From NCBI GenBank assembly GCA_024278135.1, contig JAJRTU010000066.1, positions 1 to 42,401 on the forward strand: a stretch of 42,401 nucleotides of DNA, in the 5' to 3' direction. Below the pieces are notes generated by a model. It saw only the letters and a program-made list of their open reading frames with translations. It made no database searches and was not told the origin of the DNA. Numbering within the stretch: the stretch's first letter is position 1; the number at the start of each line of letters is the position of its first letter. Position numbers and translations under genes: made by a program. Of the stretch, positions 10,119 through 20,231 are shown piece after piece. This DNA comes from Gammaproteobacteria bacterium. GTDB taxonomy: Bacteria > Pseudomonadota > Gammaproteobacteria > Eutrophobiales > Eutrophobiaceae.

Positions 10119-10149
10119 ACAATATACCCGCTACTGAGGAACATTAATC

Positions 10150-10566
10150 ATGGTTGTACGGCTGGCACATGTCTGTATTGAAACAGATGACTTCGACTCC
10201 ACCGAAAAATTCTATAACTATCTTGGCATCAGCAGACAATTCGAATTCAGAAACAGGCAAAACGAACTTGTCGGCATGTATTTATCCGTTGGCGAGAGCA
10301 CCTATATTGAGATAATAAAAGTAAAAGACCCCCTGTCTGAAGGCAATATGCGGCACTTTGCCCTGCAGGTGGAAGATGTTGAGGCTACCCGCAAACTGCT
10401 GATATCCAAAGGTGTGGAGGTCAGCGAGAAAAAACTGGGCGTTGATCATACCTGGATGGTGACCTGTCACGATCCCAACGGGAATTTTATAGAATTCCAC
10501 CAATACACTGAACTCAGCATGCAACAACAGGGTGGGGTCTGCGAGATAGACTACAGGCCCGAGTAA
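10150..10566 (+). CDS. VOC family protein (glyoxalase/lactoylglutathione lyase-like)
   Basis: LAHVCIETDDFDSTEKFYNYLGI...HDPNGNFIEFHQYT. Confidence 0.85.
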   Translation: MVVRLAHVCIETDDFDSTEKFYNYLGISRQFEFRNRQNELVGMYLSVGESTYIEIIKVKDPLSEGNMRHFALQVEDVEATRKLLISKGVEVSEKKLGVDHTWMVTCHDPNGNFIEFHQYTELSMQQQGGVCEIDYRPE

Positions 10567-10593
10567 AACCTGCTTCTGCCAGGCTGCACTTCG

Positions 10594-11592
10594 CTAGTAA
10601 GCCTCTTTGCTCCAGTCAAAGAGAACGCCCATGGTTTCTTCGCGCCGTTGATCCACCTGCGCATAGGCATCGACACATTGATCGGGCGTAAACTCGTGGC
10701 TAATGAGTTGTTCCAGGTTGAATTTGCCCTGTTCAACCTGCTGAAAAAAGTGCGCATCCACTTTTCTTTGTGTCCAGCCATCGCGATCGTGGGAATCATG
10801 CGTTGCCTGTATACTTAAACCCTTGGTCATAACATCCGAACTGAGGCACTGCCGGGAAGGATAACCGCAATCTCCCAGTAGAATCACTTTCCCGAATCGC
10901 CCTGCTGTGCGCAGTGCATGTTTAAATACCGCCGCGTTGCCCGTGGTATCGATAACAATACCAGGACCCTCACCGTCATTGATGGCTTGTATTTCTTTCA
11001 TACTTTGCTCGATTTCCCCGGCAATGGTCAGCGTTGCCCCTCCCCGCGATGCATGCTCCAGCCGAAATGAAGAAATATCGACAACCGCCAATGTATCGAC
11101 GTCTGCGAGCGAAGCCCAACGCAGCAACATCTGCCCGACGGGACCGGCACCGATAACCAGGACGTGTTGCCCCGGCACCAGACGGCCTGCCCAGGCTGCT
11201 CTGAACGCGGTCTTGGCCAGACCACACCAGCATGCGGATTTCAAATCCATCTCCGGTGGTACGGGCGAACAGGCCGCTGCCGCCAACACCTGGTGCGAGG
11301 CATGGGCCTCGCGCATATAAACAATATCACCCGGTCGATATTCTTTTACATTCCGGCCTGTCTCTTCCACTTCGCCGATAGCCTGGACGCCGGTTTTCAG
11401 TTGCGGGAACGAAAACATGTTGGCGAAATGTGTATCCGGATCGTATTTCTGATGAAGAATGATGCTTTCAGTACCGATACTCATCAAGCTGTAGCAGGTT
11501 CGCACTTTTATTTGCTCCGGCTCCGGTATCGACAGTTCGAACGATTCCAATACGACCCTGCCTTTTTCAGGAAAAATAATTCGCTTTGGCAT
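10594..11592 (-). CDS. MDR (zinc-type alcohol dehydrogenase-like) oxidoreductase
   Basis: VLVIGAGPVGQMLLRWA Rossmann motif; N-terminal GroES-like domain, but SLMSIGTES replaces the usual catalytic zinc Cys region. Confidence 0.82.
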   Translation of the reverse strand: MPKRIIFPEKGRVVLESFELSIPEPEQIKVRTCYSLMSIGTESIILHQKYDPDTHFANMFSFPQLKTGVQAIGEVEETGRNVKEYRPGDIVYMREAHASHQVLAAAACSPVPPEMDLKSACWCGLAKTAFRAAWAGRLVPGQHVLVIGAGPVGQMLLRWASLADVDTLAVVDISSFRLEHASRGGATLTIAGEIEQSMKEIQAINDGEGPGIVIDTTGNAAVFKHALRTAGRFGKVILLGDCGYPSRQCLSSDVMTKGLSIQATHDSHDRDGWTQRKVDAHFFQQVEQGKFNLEQLISHEFTPDQCVDAYAQVDQRREETMGVLFDWSKEAY

Positions 11593-11802
11593 GCTGGTGC
11601 TCTTCCCGCTACCGGCCGGCTTCGGATACAGGTGACATCGTCCGACTAGACAGAAGATCCTGAACGACGGCGATAAGACAGTGCATTGGCCTGAACAGAC
11701 AAGTGGCGCGTACGCAGCAGGCAGGCCGCTTTCGGGCGTGCAGGGTCGGGCTGTGTGGCCGCGTTCTGTTCATGACAATGTACGGGAATTCAGCACTTCC
11801 AT

Positions 11803-13185
11803 TTAGTTATCAACAAAACTTGAGATGACCACAAAAGACACGGCAACGGGGGCAAGATATCTGACCAGAAATGACCACAGGCGATATCCCGCCTCACTCT
11901 TCATCTCCATTTCATCACGCAGAATATGTCGACCGAACACCCAGCCGGTAAAAACCGCTATCAGCAGGGCATTGATTGGCAGCATGATGTTGGATACCGT
12001 GAAATCGAGAATATCAAACATGTTACTGCTCTCGTAAAGCGGGATAAAGGACAGGGGGGTAAAGTCACTCAATATATTAAATGACAGGACGGCGGAGATA
12101 CCGATACACCACACCACAAAGCCTGTGCAAACCGTAACGGGAACGCGGGCATAGCCTTTATGTTCCATTAACCAGGATACGAAAGGTTCCAGCATCGCCA
12201 GCGATGAGCTGAAAGCTGCAAAGAAAACCAGCACAAAGAAGACAATGGCGAAGAAATAACCACCGGGCATTTGTCCCAGAGCGACAGGCAGGGAAATAAA
12301 CATCAGGCCGGGTCCCTCGGCGGGATTCAGGCCGGAAGCAAAGACGATGGGGAATATTGCGAGCCCTGCCATCAATGCGGCGCAGGTGTCGGCCAGCGCA
12401 ATGATCCAGGATGAACTGATGATATTGACGTTCTTTGACATATACGCCCCGTAGGTAAGCAAGGCGCCGGTGCCGACGGACACCGAGAACAGGGCCTGAC
12501 CAAGGGCGATCAAGACACTTTTTGACGTGAGTTTGGAAAAGTCAGGATTGAACATAAAAGACCAGGCCCGCATCGGATCGCCTGTGATATGAGCGTAAAT
12601 CACCAGCATGATGATCATACAGAACAGGGCCGGCATCATGATATTGCTGGCCTTTTCCAGCCCCTGCTTGACTCCTTTGCTGACCACATACACCGTGAGT
12701 ATGAGATAAAGGCTGTACCACATACCCAAACGCCAGGGGGATGCCAATAATTGATCAAACAGAAGTCCCGCCTGTTTCGGCTCGATAGCGACGAAACCTC
12801 CTGCTGTCGCTCTGGCGATATAATCCAGTGACCAGCCTGCAACAACAGCATAAAAACACAGGGCCATCAGTGGCGCAAGAATACTGAACCAGCCTATCAA
12901 CTGCCAGAGTCCACCGGCGGCTGATTCTTCCCGCAGTTTTCTTATTGTATTGACGGGACTCTGTTGCCCCCGCCTGCCCAGAGACAGCTCTGCCATCATT
13001 AAGGGAACACTGATGGCGAAGACGAAAAACAGATAAACAATGACGAAAGCGCCGCCACCGTTCGCACCGGCAACGTAGGGGAAGCGCCATAAGTTACCCA
13101 GGCCTATGGAGGCCCCGATAGTGGCCAGTATAAAGGTCCAGCGTGAGGACCATTGTTCGTGAATTGAATTATGCGTGTTTGCCAT
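11803..13185 (-). CDS. Sodium-dependent transporter, NSS/SNF family
   Basis: WSSRWTFILATIGASIGLGNLWRFPYVAGANGGGAF signature; about 12 TM segments. Start placed at MANTHNS (13185); ORF extends to 13209. Confidence 0.92.
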   Translation of the reverse strand: MANTHNSIHEQWSSRWTFILATIGASIGLGNLWRFPYVAGANGGGAFVIVYLFFVFAISVPLMMAELSLGRRGQQSPVNTIRKLREESAAGGLWQLIGWFSILAPLMALCFYAVVAGWSLDYIARATAGGFVAIEPKQAGLLFDQLLASPWRLGMWYSLYLILTVYVVSKGVKQGLEKASNIMMPALFCMIIMLVIYAHITGDPMRAWSFMFNPDFSKLTSKSVLIALGQALFSVSVGTGALLTYGAYMSKNVNIISSSWIIALADTCAALMAGLAIFPIVFASGLNPAEGPGLMFISLPVALGQMPGGYFFAIVFFVLVFFAAFSSSLAMLEPFVSWLMEHKGYARVPVTVCTGFVVWCIGISAVLSFNILSDFTPLSFIPLYESSNMFDILDFTVSNIMLPINALLIAVFTGWVFGRHILRDEMEMKSEAGYRLWSFLVRYLAPVAVSFVVISSFVDN

Positions 13186-13306
13186 TATTATCTGTTGAAA
13201 TACAGGCACTGCTGTGGATTACTATGACACAGAATATTGCTCAGTCACAGCGGGATTTATCCGCTGAAACCAGGACTGGACAGCCGTTGTAACATAACGT
13301 TTAATT

Positions 13307-13963
13307 GTGACCCGATTAAATCAAGGCCCTGAAGTGAAAACAACCATCCTTGCCAGAAAACTTGTTCCCGTCGCTGTCATCGACGACGTCGAACATGCAC
13401 TTCCTCTTGCCGAAGCGCTGCTGGCCGCTGATCTTAATGTTATTGAAATCACCCTGCGAACAGAAGCCGCAATGGCCTGTATCGAAACGATTAAAAAATC
13501 GATGCCGGAAATGACAGTCGGTGCCGGCACGATACTCGATCAAAAAATCATCCCGAGACTTGTTGACTATGGTATATCATTCGGCATCACGCCCGGTCTT
13601 AATCCACGGGTGATCGAAAGTGCCGAGAAAAAAGGCCTGCTCATCATTCCGGGTGTCATCACCCCATCGGAAATAGAACAGGCACGCCACTACGGTCTCG
13701 ATACATTGAAATTCTTTCCTGCCGAGGCGGCTGGCGGAACCGGCATGCTGAAGGCCCTGGCCGGTCCCTACGCCCATACCGGTATTGCATTTATACCCAC
13801 CGGCGGGATTAATCTTTCCAATCTTGAGAGTTATATCAGCAGCCCCTGTGTTGCAGCTGTCGGCGGTTCCTGGTTTGTTGCCGCTCACCTGCTGAAAGAC
13901 AAAAAATACACCGAAATATCTCAACTGACCAAACAGGCCCTGACTTTAATCCAAAATATTTAG
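13307..13963 (+). CDS. eda: 2-dehydro-3-deoxy-6-phosphogluconate (KDPG) aldolase
   Basis: VIEITLRTEAA, GAGTI, LKFFPAEAAGG, IPTGGI motifs. GTG start at 13307 or 13334. Confidence 0.92.
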   Translation: MTRLNQGPEVKTTILARKLVPVAVIDDVEHALPLAEALLAADLNVIEITLRTEAAMACIETIKKSMPEMTVGAGTILDQKIIPRLVDYGISFGITPGLNPRVIESAEKKGLLIIPGVITPSEIEQARHYGLDTLKFFPAEAAGGTGMLKALAGPYAHTGIAFIPTGGINLSNLESYISSPCVAAVGGSWFVAAHLLKDKKYTEISQLTKQALTLIQNI

Positions 13964-13970
13964 ATCCATT

Positions 13971-15071
13971 ATGACAAAGTTGACATTCAGATCTGACGAC
14001 AGTTGCCAGTATGATTTACTCTCTCTCGGGGAAGTCATGTTGCGACTGGATCCCGGTGAAGGACGCATACGCAACTCACGCCAGTTTCGCGCCGGTGAAG
14101 GTGGCGGCGAGTACAATGTTGCCCGCGGCCTGCGCAAGTGCTTTGGTTTGAATACCGGTATTATCACCGCGCTTGCCGACAATGAGATAGGACATCTTAT
14201 TGAAGATTTTATCATGCAGGGTGGCGTCGACACATCCCGGATCAACTGGTTGCCTTACGACGGCATTGGCAGAACAGTTCGTAACGGCATTAACTTTACC
14301 GAGCGTGGTTTCGGTCTGCGTGGTGCGGTGGGGGTTTCCGACCGGGGAAACACGGCCGCATCACAAATGAAACCCGGTGACATTGACTGGGAAAGTTTGT
14401 TTGGCGAAACGGGTGTCAAATGGTTCCACACCGGCGGTATATTTGCCGCTCTTTCCAGCAGTACCGCCGAGCTCGTTGAAGAGGCGGTGCAGGCAGCACA
14501 AAAATACGGCACCATCGTTTCTTATGATCTGAATTACCGGCCTTCACTATGGCAGGATATTGGAGGTCCCCGGAAGGCACAGGAAGTCAACCGGCGTATC
14601 GCAAAACACGTGGACGTCATGATAGGAAATGAAGAGGACTTTACTGCCTGCCTCGGGTTCGAAATTGAGGGGCAGGACGAAAACATTTCAAGCATTAATA
14701 TTGATAACTTCAAAAACATGATTGAAAGGGTGGTAAAAGACTTTCCGAATTTTAAAGTCACCGCCACCACGCTGCGTACCGTCAAGACCGCAACGATTAA
14801 CGACTGGGGTGCTGTCTGCTGGTCAGATGGCCGCTTTTACGAAGCCATTCATCGCCCTGATCTGGAAATCCTGGATCGTGTGGGTGGTGGCGACAGTTTC
14901 GCTTCCGGGCTGATATACGGTTTTCTCAGTACAGGGGATCCTGACAAAGCGGTCAATTACGGAGCCGCCCATGGTGCATTGGCCATGACCACGCCGGGAG
15001 ATACTTCCATGGCCAGGCTTGCTGAAGTGGAAAAACTGATGCGTGGCGGCAGTGCCCGCGTCGTCAGATAA
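13971..15071 (+). CDS. kdgK: 2-keto-3-deoxygluconate kinase-like PfkB sugar kinase
   Basis: PfkB family: LSLGEVMLRLDPGEGRI, C-terminal DRVGGGDSFASGL; 7 nt downstream of eda. Confidence 0.85.
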   Translation: MTKLTFRSDDSCQYDLLSLGEVMLRLDPGEGRIRNSRQFRAGEGGGEYNVARGLRKCFGLNTGIITALADNEIGHLIEDFIMQGGVDTSRINWLPYDGIGRTVRNGINFTERGFGLRGAVGVSDRGNTAASQMKPGDIDWESLFGETGVKWFHTGGIFAALSSSTAELVEEAVQAAQKYGTIVSYDLNYRPSLWQDIGGPRKAQEVNRRIAKHVDVMIGNEEDFTACLGFEIEGQDENISSINIDNFKNMIERVVKDFPNFKVTATTLRTVKTATINDWGAVCWSDGRFYEAIHRPDLEILDRVGGGDSFASGLIYGFLSTGDPDKAVNYGAAHGALAMTTPGDTSMARLAEVEKLMRGGSARVVR

Positions 15072-15088
15072 TAATCCGAGCCGGGCTG

Positions 15089-16405
15089 CTATAAATAATC
15101 GTCCAGTTTCATCGCGTCCATCCCGGGGATCTGTTTGCGCTCGAAATCATCTCGGCGATGGAAGGGTTTTGTCGCATCGATTAACAATCTTCCCCAATGG
15201 TCCTTGTTGTCATCCCGATAAAAACCGGGAATATCCTTAAGGATCTGCGCCCGGGTATCCGCCCTTCCCCTGGATAAATAGGCCCACCAGACATCATTCA
15301 GATCATAGATATTGACGTCATCATCCACCACAATACAGGTCTTGCTGTAATCCATATGTGCGGCGACAGCGGCCAGCAATACTTTGCGTGCGTGGCCTTC
15401 ATATTCCTGCCGGATCTGTACAACGGTATTCATTAGAAAGGGATGGCAGGCAACGTTGACGATTCCGGGCAGCTGATCGCAGAGATAAGCATAGATCCGG
15501 GCCGCCGTCGTGTAATCCAGTGGATACATATCTTCAGCCGTACCGCAAACAATACTGTGAAACACCGGCTCACGACGCCAGCTGACATGGGATACCTTAA
15601 AGACATGATTATCGCCAACCGGGACGTAATATCCCATGAACTCTCCAAACGGGCCTTCCGGTTTCAATGTATCGGGTAAAAAATATCCTTCAATGACAAT
15701 TTCGGTGTCGGTCGGGAACATCAGATCAATCGTTTCGCAGGATGCCATGCTGACAGTGCTGCCCTTGATGATGGCGGCCATCTGCAATTCATCTTCTTCG
15801 GCAGACAATGAAGCGCAGGCGCTGACAAACAACTCTGGAGATGTCCCCAGCAGCAGTGCGGCAGCCAGAGGTTCATTTCTCGCCTCTGCCGCTTTGTAGT
15901 AGTGATACAGATCGTGAGAACTGCCCAGCCTGACACGTAATTCATCATTATCAACGTACATGGAGCGATGAAAGGAAAGATTGTGGATACCGGTATCCGG
16001 GTGTTTTGCCATAAACACAGCAGACGTGAAATAAGGCCCGGCATCTTTTTCAAAATAGGTGATTAGCGGCAGGTCGCTCAGCTTGCCGGAGATTCTGTCT
16101 TTTCCCGATACCACCTCCCTGTACTTGTTCGCGACGGATGTCTTCAACTGACGATGCAGTTCCGACCAGCGTTGACAAAAGTTACCGTCATCCGCACCGA
16201 CAATTTCACATAAGCGTTGGCGAGATCCGTAGAGATTGGTGGCAACAGGCATATTCGTTCCAGTGACACTGTTAAACATAACAGCGGCATCATCACGTTG
16301 TTGCGACAATAGTGTTAATCCGGCAAGTTCAAATTCCGGATCTACCGGTTTTCGAATGCTTCTAATGTCCCCACGCTCAGTCAATTTTTTTAAATATTCA
16401 CGCAT
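15089..16405 (-). CDS. UbiD family decarboxylase
   Basis: PEGPFGEFMGYYVPVGDNHVFKV plus overall UbiD architecture. Confidence 0.9.
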   Translation of the reverse strand: MREYLKKLTERGDIRSIRKPVDPEFELAGLTLLSQQRDDAAVMFNSVTGTNMPVATNLYGSRQRLCEIVGADDGNFCQRWSELHRQLKTSVANKYREVVSGKDRISGKLSDLPLITYFEKDAGPYFTSAVFMAKHPDTGIHNLSFHRSMYVDNDELRVRLGSSHDLYHYYKAAEARNEPLAAALLLGTSPELFVSACASLSAEEDELQMAAIIKGSTVSMASCETIDLMFPTDTEIVIEGYFLPDTLKPEGPFGEFMGYYVPVGDNHVFKVSHVSWRREPVFHSIVCGTAEDMYPLDYTTAARIYAYLCDQLPGIVNVACHPFLMNTVVQIRQEYEGHARKVLLAAVAAHMDYSKTCIVVDDDVNIYDLNDVWWAYLSRGRADTRAQILKDIPGFYRDDNKDHWGRLLIDATKPFHRRDDFERKQIPGMDAMKLDDYL

Positions 16406-16465
16406 AATATCTTGTCCCTGTATCTATCACATACGGCAGCCGTCACCAAGAGAGCTTCTTTGCGA

Positions 16466-17767
16466 CTACTCCTGTTTATAGACGATACCGTTCTTCATAA
16501 CAAACTTCACATCCTGTAACAGGGTGATATCGTCCAGCGGATCGCCCTGCACTGCAACCAGGTCGGCCAGCTTTCCCGTTTCGATGGATCCGAGGTGGCT
16601 GTCAATACGCAGAAGCCTTGCCGATTCAATAGTGGCACTTTTTATTGCTGTCACAGGTGGTATTCCCGCCGCCACCATGTACTCAAATTCACGAGCGTTC
16701 AAGCCATGGGGGAAGACACCGGCATCACTGCCGAAAACGATCCACAGTCCCTTTTTATAGGCCCTGCTCACGGTAATATCAATCTGTGGCCCCATACTTT
16801 CTGCCCTGGCACGTATTCCGGCCGGCATACTGTCATCGTCTTTTGCCTTGTCTGCCAGCCATTTCATAGCCGTCATTGTCGGCACGTACGCAGTGCCGTG
16901 TTTTTTCATTAATATGATCGATTCTTCATTCATGAAGGTACCATGTTCAATGGAATCCACACCCGCCCTGACTGAACGTAAGATACCTTCCGCTGTATGC
17001 GCATGCGCGGCCACCACCATGTCATAGTCCCTGGCGGTTTCCACTGCAGCATCGAGTTCATCCTGCATCCATTGCGAACCGGGACTGAAACGACCTTTAT
17101 TGATAACGCCGCCGGTCACATTCAACTTGATGACATCAGCACCTTCCTTGTAGCGCTGCCGTACCGCCTTGCGTGCCGAAATCGGGCCATTAATCACACC
17201 CTCGACAAAAGCAGGGTTGTCCATCCATTCCCGACGCAGACCGTTGCCGGAATCGGCAAGCCCGCCGGTTGTGGCCAGGCCTTTACCTGAAGTATAGATA
17301 CGCGGACCATCGATATAACCTTTCGCGATGGCTTCACGCATGGCGATGGTCAGGTTGTGATCCTGATCACCGAGATCCCGTACCGTGGTGAAACCGGCCA
17401 GCAGCGTATCCCGGGCATAGACTGTCGAACGAAATGCGTAATCAGCCGAATCCATGACAAATTTTTCCATAAAGAAATTCGCTGAGATAACCGTGCTTAA
17501 ATGCGTATGCATATCCATCAGACCTGGTAGTACAGTATAATCCTTCAGATCAATGATAGTTTCCGCCCCGTATTTCGTTATATAGCCCGGCTCAACAGCC
17601 CGGATGTGATCGTCTTCAATGACTATTGATATTTCAGTCATGATTTTGCCGGTTTTTACATCCAGCATTCGACCGGCATGGATAATGATATCGCTTGCCT
17701 GTACACCGGGTATTCCAGCAACAAGTGCGACAACGCTGAATAAAAGAGTGTGAAATTTGTGCTTCAT
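16466..17767 (-). CDS. Exported metal-dependent amidohydrolase (imidazolonepropionase/prolidase-like)
   Basis: Signal peptide (MKHKFHTLLFSVVALVAGIPGVQASD), LPGLMDMHTHL, VAAHAHTAEG, SIEHGTF, FGSDAGVFPHG, LADLVAVQGDPL. Confidence 0.9.
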   Translation of the reverse strand: MKHKFHTLLFSVVALVAGIPGVQASDIIIHAGRMLDVKTGKIMTEISIVIEDDHIRAVEPGYITKYGAETIIDLKDYTVLPGLMDMHTHLSTVISANFFMEKFVMDSADYAFRSTVYARDTLLAGFTTVRDLGDQDHNLTIAMREAIAKGYIDGPRIYTSGKGLATTGGLADSGNGLRREWMDNPAFVEGVINGPISARKAVRQRYKEGADVIKLNVTGGVINKGRFSPGSQWMQDELDAAVETARDYDMVVAAHAHTAEGILRSVRAGVDSIEHGTFMNEESIILMKKHGTAYVPTMTAMKWLADKAKDDDSMPAGIRARAESMGPQIDITVSRAYKKGLWIVFGSDAGVFPHGLNAREFEYMVAAGIPPVTAIKSATIESARLLRIDSHLGSIETGKLADLVAVQGDPLDDITLLQDVKFVMKNGIVYKQE

Positions 17768-17865
17768 TTTTCAATTCTCCATCGAATTCCAGAATAATTA
17801 TTCATGGATAATTTACCTGCATACACTATAGTAGCATTCAATTTCCGAAGGCTATCATTTTCTCC

Positions 17866-19140
17866 ATGCAAAAAGACATCACAATAAACAGACGGGGTGG
17901 GATATTTTACGGCTGGTGGGTATTGCTGGCTTGTGTGATTGGTCTTCTTGTGGGCCCCGGACAATTCGTCTTTGGTTCCCTCGGTTTATTTATTATTCCC
18001 ATGCAGGAAGAATTCGGCTGGCGACGTTCGGAAATCAGTCTGGCTTCATCATTCTTTACAGTTGCTCTCATTTTTTCAATGCCAATAGCCGGCAGGCTCG
18101 TCGATCACTACGGGGGTCGAAAAATACTGCTTCCTTCAATGATCATCGTCGCCCTCAGTTTGGCAATACTGCCCCTGGTTGTCAGCCAGCTTTGGCATCT
18201 TTATATTGTTTTTCTGCTGATAGGCTCACTGGGCGCGGCTGCCAACAGCTTACCGTTTATGCTGGCTATTTCCTCATGGTTCAATCGTCGTCGCGGTACA
18301 GCTATCGGCATTGCCATGGCCGGCAGTGGTTTGGGCTATGCCGGTGTGCCGCCGCTGGTGCAGTTTGTCAACAGTCACTTTGGCTGGCACCTGGGCTATT
18401 ACACACTGGCCGCAATAATACTGTTCTTCGCCATCCCGCTTATTGCGGTTTTGTACCGTAACAGGCCCGAAGATTCAGGCCTGTTGCCCGACGGTGACAC
18501 AGTTGATGTCAATATCCCGGCTGCATCATCACCACAGGAAGCGGGGCTCACTCGCCATGACGCACTGCGCAGCCGGACCTTCTGGTTATTGACCTGTATC
18601 TTTTCATTACTGGCCTTCTGCCTGTTTGGTTTATTACAGCACATGGTCCCCATGCTTATTGACCGTGGCATGGTACCCGTAAATGCCGCCTTGGTAGCCT
18701 CTATTGTCGGTATAACGATTCTCTGCGTGCGCGTACCCATCGGTTATTTTATGGATCGTTTTTTCGCACCCTATGTCGCACTGTTTTGTTTTTTATTGTC
18801 TGCGCTCGGCATTGGTATCTTTGCCAGTGGCGTCACAGGGTTTCCAGCGTATGTTGCTGCTGTGTTCGTCGGCTTCAGTATTGGTGCGGAAATAGATCTG
18901 CTCGCCTTTCTGGCAGGACGTTATTTCGGCCTGAAGAATTTCGGTCAGATTTACGGTTTATTGTTTGCCTCGATGATGCTGGGCGTCTCACTGGGTCCGC
19001 CCATATTCGGTTATTGCTTCGACACTTTGGGCAACTATACCGCCATCTTGTCTGTGAGTTGCCTGTTGGTGATCGGCGCATCACTAATGACAGGACTGCT
19101 GCCGAAATATCCGGACTTTGCTGTCCACAACAATCAATAA
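17866..19140 (+). CDS. MFS transporter (oxalate/formate or monocarboxylate-type)
   Basis: IFYGWWVLLACVIGL, 12 TM segments; paralogous to 38811-40070. Confidence 0.9.
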   Translation: MQKDITINRRGGIFYGWWVLLACVIGLLVGPGQFVFGSLGLFIIPMQEEFGWRRSEISLASSFFTVALIFSMPIAGRLVDHYGGRKILLPSMIIVALSLAILPLVVSQLWHLYIVFLLIGSLGAAANSLPFMLAISSWFNRRRGTAIGIAMAGSGLGYAGVPPLVQFVNSHFGWHLGYYTLAAIILFFAIPLIAVLYRNRPEDSGLLPDGDTVDVNIPAASSPQEAGLTRHDALRSRTFWLLTCIFSLLAFCLFGLLQHMVPMLIDRGMVPVNAALVASIVGITILCVRVPIGYFMDRFFAPYVALFCFLLSALGIGIFASGVTGFPAYVAAVFVGFSIGAEIDLLAFLAGRYFGLKNFGQIYGLLFASMMLGVSLGPPIFGYCFDTLGNYTAILSVSCLLVIGASLMTGLLPKYPDFAVHNNQ

Positions 19141-19174
19141 GCTCCCAGACTTCCTTGCTTCCTTCGTTCCATAC

Positions 19175-20173
19175 TCAGTTGAAATAAGGAATTATTTTAT
19201 CGCCAAACAGACGTATTGTTTCACGCGGGTCGGGGCCAAGGGGGCCGCCTACAGAAATTTGTGTTATCCCCGCGTCGATCAACATTTCAATTTTGCTGAT
19301 GGCATCTTCAGCAGTACCGACGATGGCCAATTGTTGCATATCTTTACTTATCAGTGCTCTGGCCTGCTCATACTCCCGCTGTTCAATCAGTTTCGCCGTC
19401 ATGGAAAAATCCTGTTGACTTAAACCGACCGTATTCAATGCCTCTTCGTCCAGATAATTGCCAAAATAAGCAAGGATGTCCTTGAGAGCGTCGGTCTGCG
19501 TGCCCTTCCCGTCCTCGCTGAGCGAAAACCAGGCACAACCGCAAATATCCACTTCAGAGGCCTGTCGACCGGCCCTTTCCACACCTTTCAGTACCCTGTC
19601 CACCATCAGTTTCGCTGATTCCGGCGGCGTTACCATAGGTAAACTGCCATCGCCTATCTCACCGCTGAGCGCGAGATCATCTTGTTCAAAACCGGACACA
19701 TAAATGGGAATATGCTCACGATAAGGATCAAAACGAAGATAGCACTGGTCTGACCAGTGAAACTCCTGACCGTCAAATTCAGCGACTTCTCCCCGCCATA
19801 TTTTTCTCATTAATTCCACGGCTTCCCGCACCCGTGTAATACGGTCATTCACGTCAATGCCCATCCATTCGATCATTTTCTGTGTATGCATGCCAAAACC
19901 CACAGCTGTACGACCACGACTCAGATGATCCAGTGTCGCCATAAATGCAGCCGTTTCACCCGGTGAAACACCATAGGGTTCGGTACCGTTCGCCCCCACA
20001 ATAATGCGATCCGTATGCTCCGCCAGCGCAGCAATAATGCTCCAGGCGTGATACATGAATTTATCACTGGGAAACCATGCATGATGAAACCCGGCCTTGT
20101 CTGCCAGTATGCCCAGTTCGACAATGTCACGGGGACTGCCGAGGTATTGAATTAATCGGACGCCGAAACGCAT
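19175..20173 (-). CDS. LLM class flavin/F420-dependent oxidoreductase (Mer-like)
   Basis: VGANGTEPYGVSPGETAAFMATLDHLSRGRTAVGFG; C-terminal ISVGGPLGPDPRETIRLFGDKIIP. Start placed at the ATG (20173) behind an AGGAGG; the ORF extends 2 codons further (TTG). Confidence 0.88.
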   Translation of the reverse strand: MRFGVRLIQYLGSPRDIVELGILADKAGFHHAWFPSDKFMYHAWSIIAALAEHTDRIIVGANGTEPYGVSPGETAAFMATLDHLSRGRTAVGFGMHTQKMIEWMGIDVNDRITRVREAVELMRKIWRGEVAEFDGQEFHWSDQCYLRFDPYREHIPIYVSGFEQDDLALSGEIGDGSLPMVTPPESAKLMVDRVLKGVERAGRQASEVDICGCAWFSLSEDGKGTQTDALKDILAYFGNYLDEEALNTVGLSQQDFSMTAKLIEQREYEQARALISKDMQQLAIVGTAEDAISKIEMLIDAGITQISVGGPLGPDPRETIRLFGDKIIPYFN

Positions 20174-20231
20174 AGACAACCTCCTGGTTCTGAATAAAAG
20201 TTTTCAAAGAGCATGCAAAACAAGTACATTC

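Noticed and set aside
13248-13266. cagcgg-gatttat-ccgctg hairpin upstream of eda
   Set aside because: Stem of 6 bp only, no T tract and no repeated copy; not enough for a regulatory call.
17792-17803. Palindrome gaataattattc between amidohydrolase and MFS genes
   Set aside because: AT-rich 12-mer does not match the 18-bp motif and has no second copy that I saw; could be a promoter element but unsupported.
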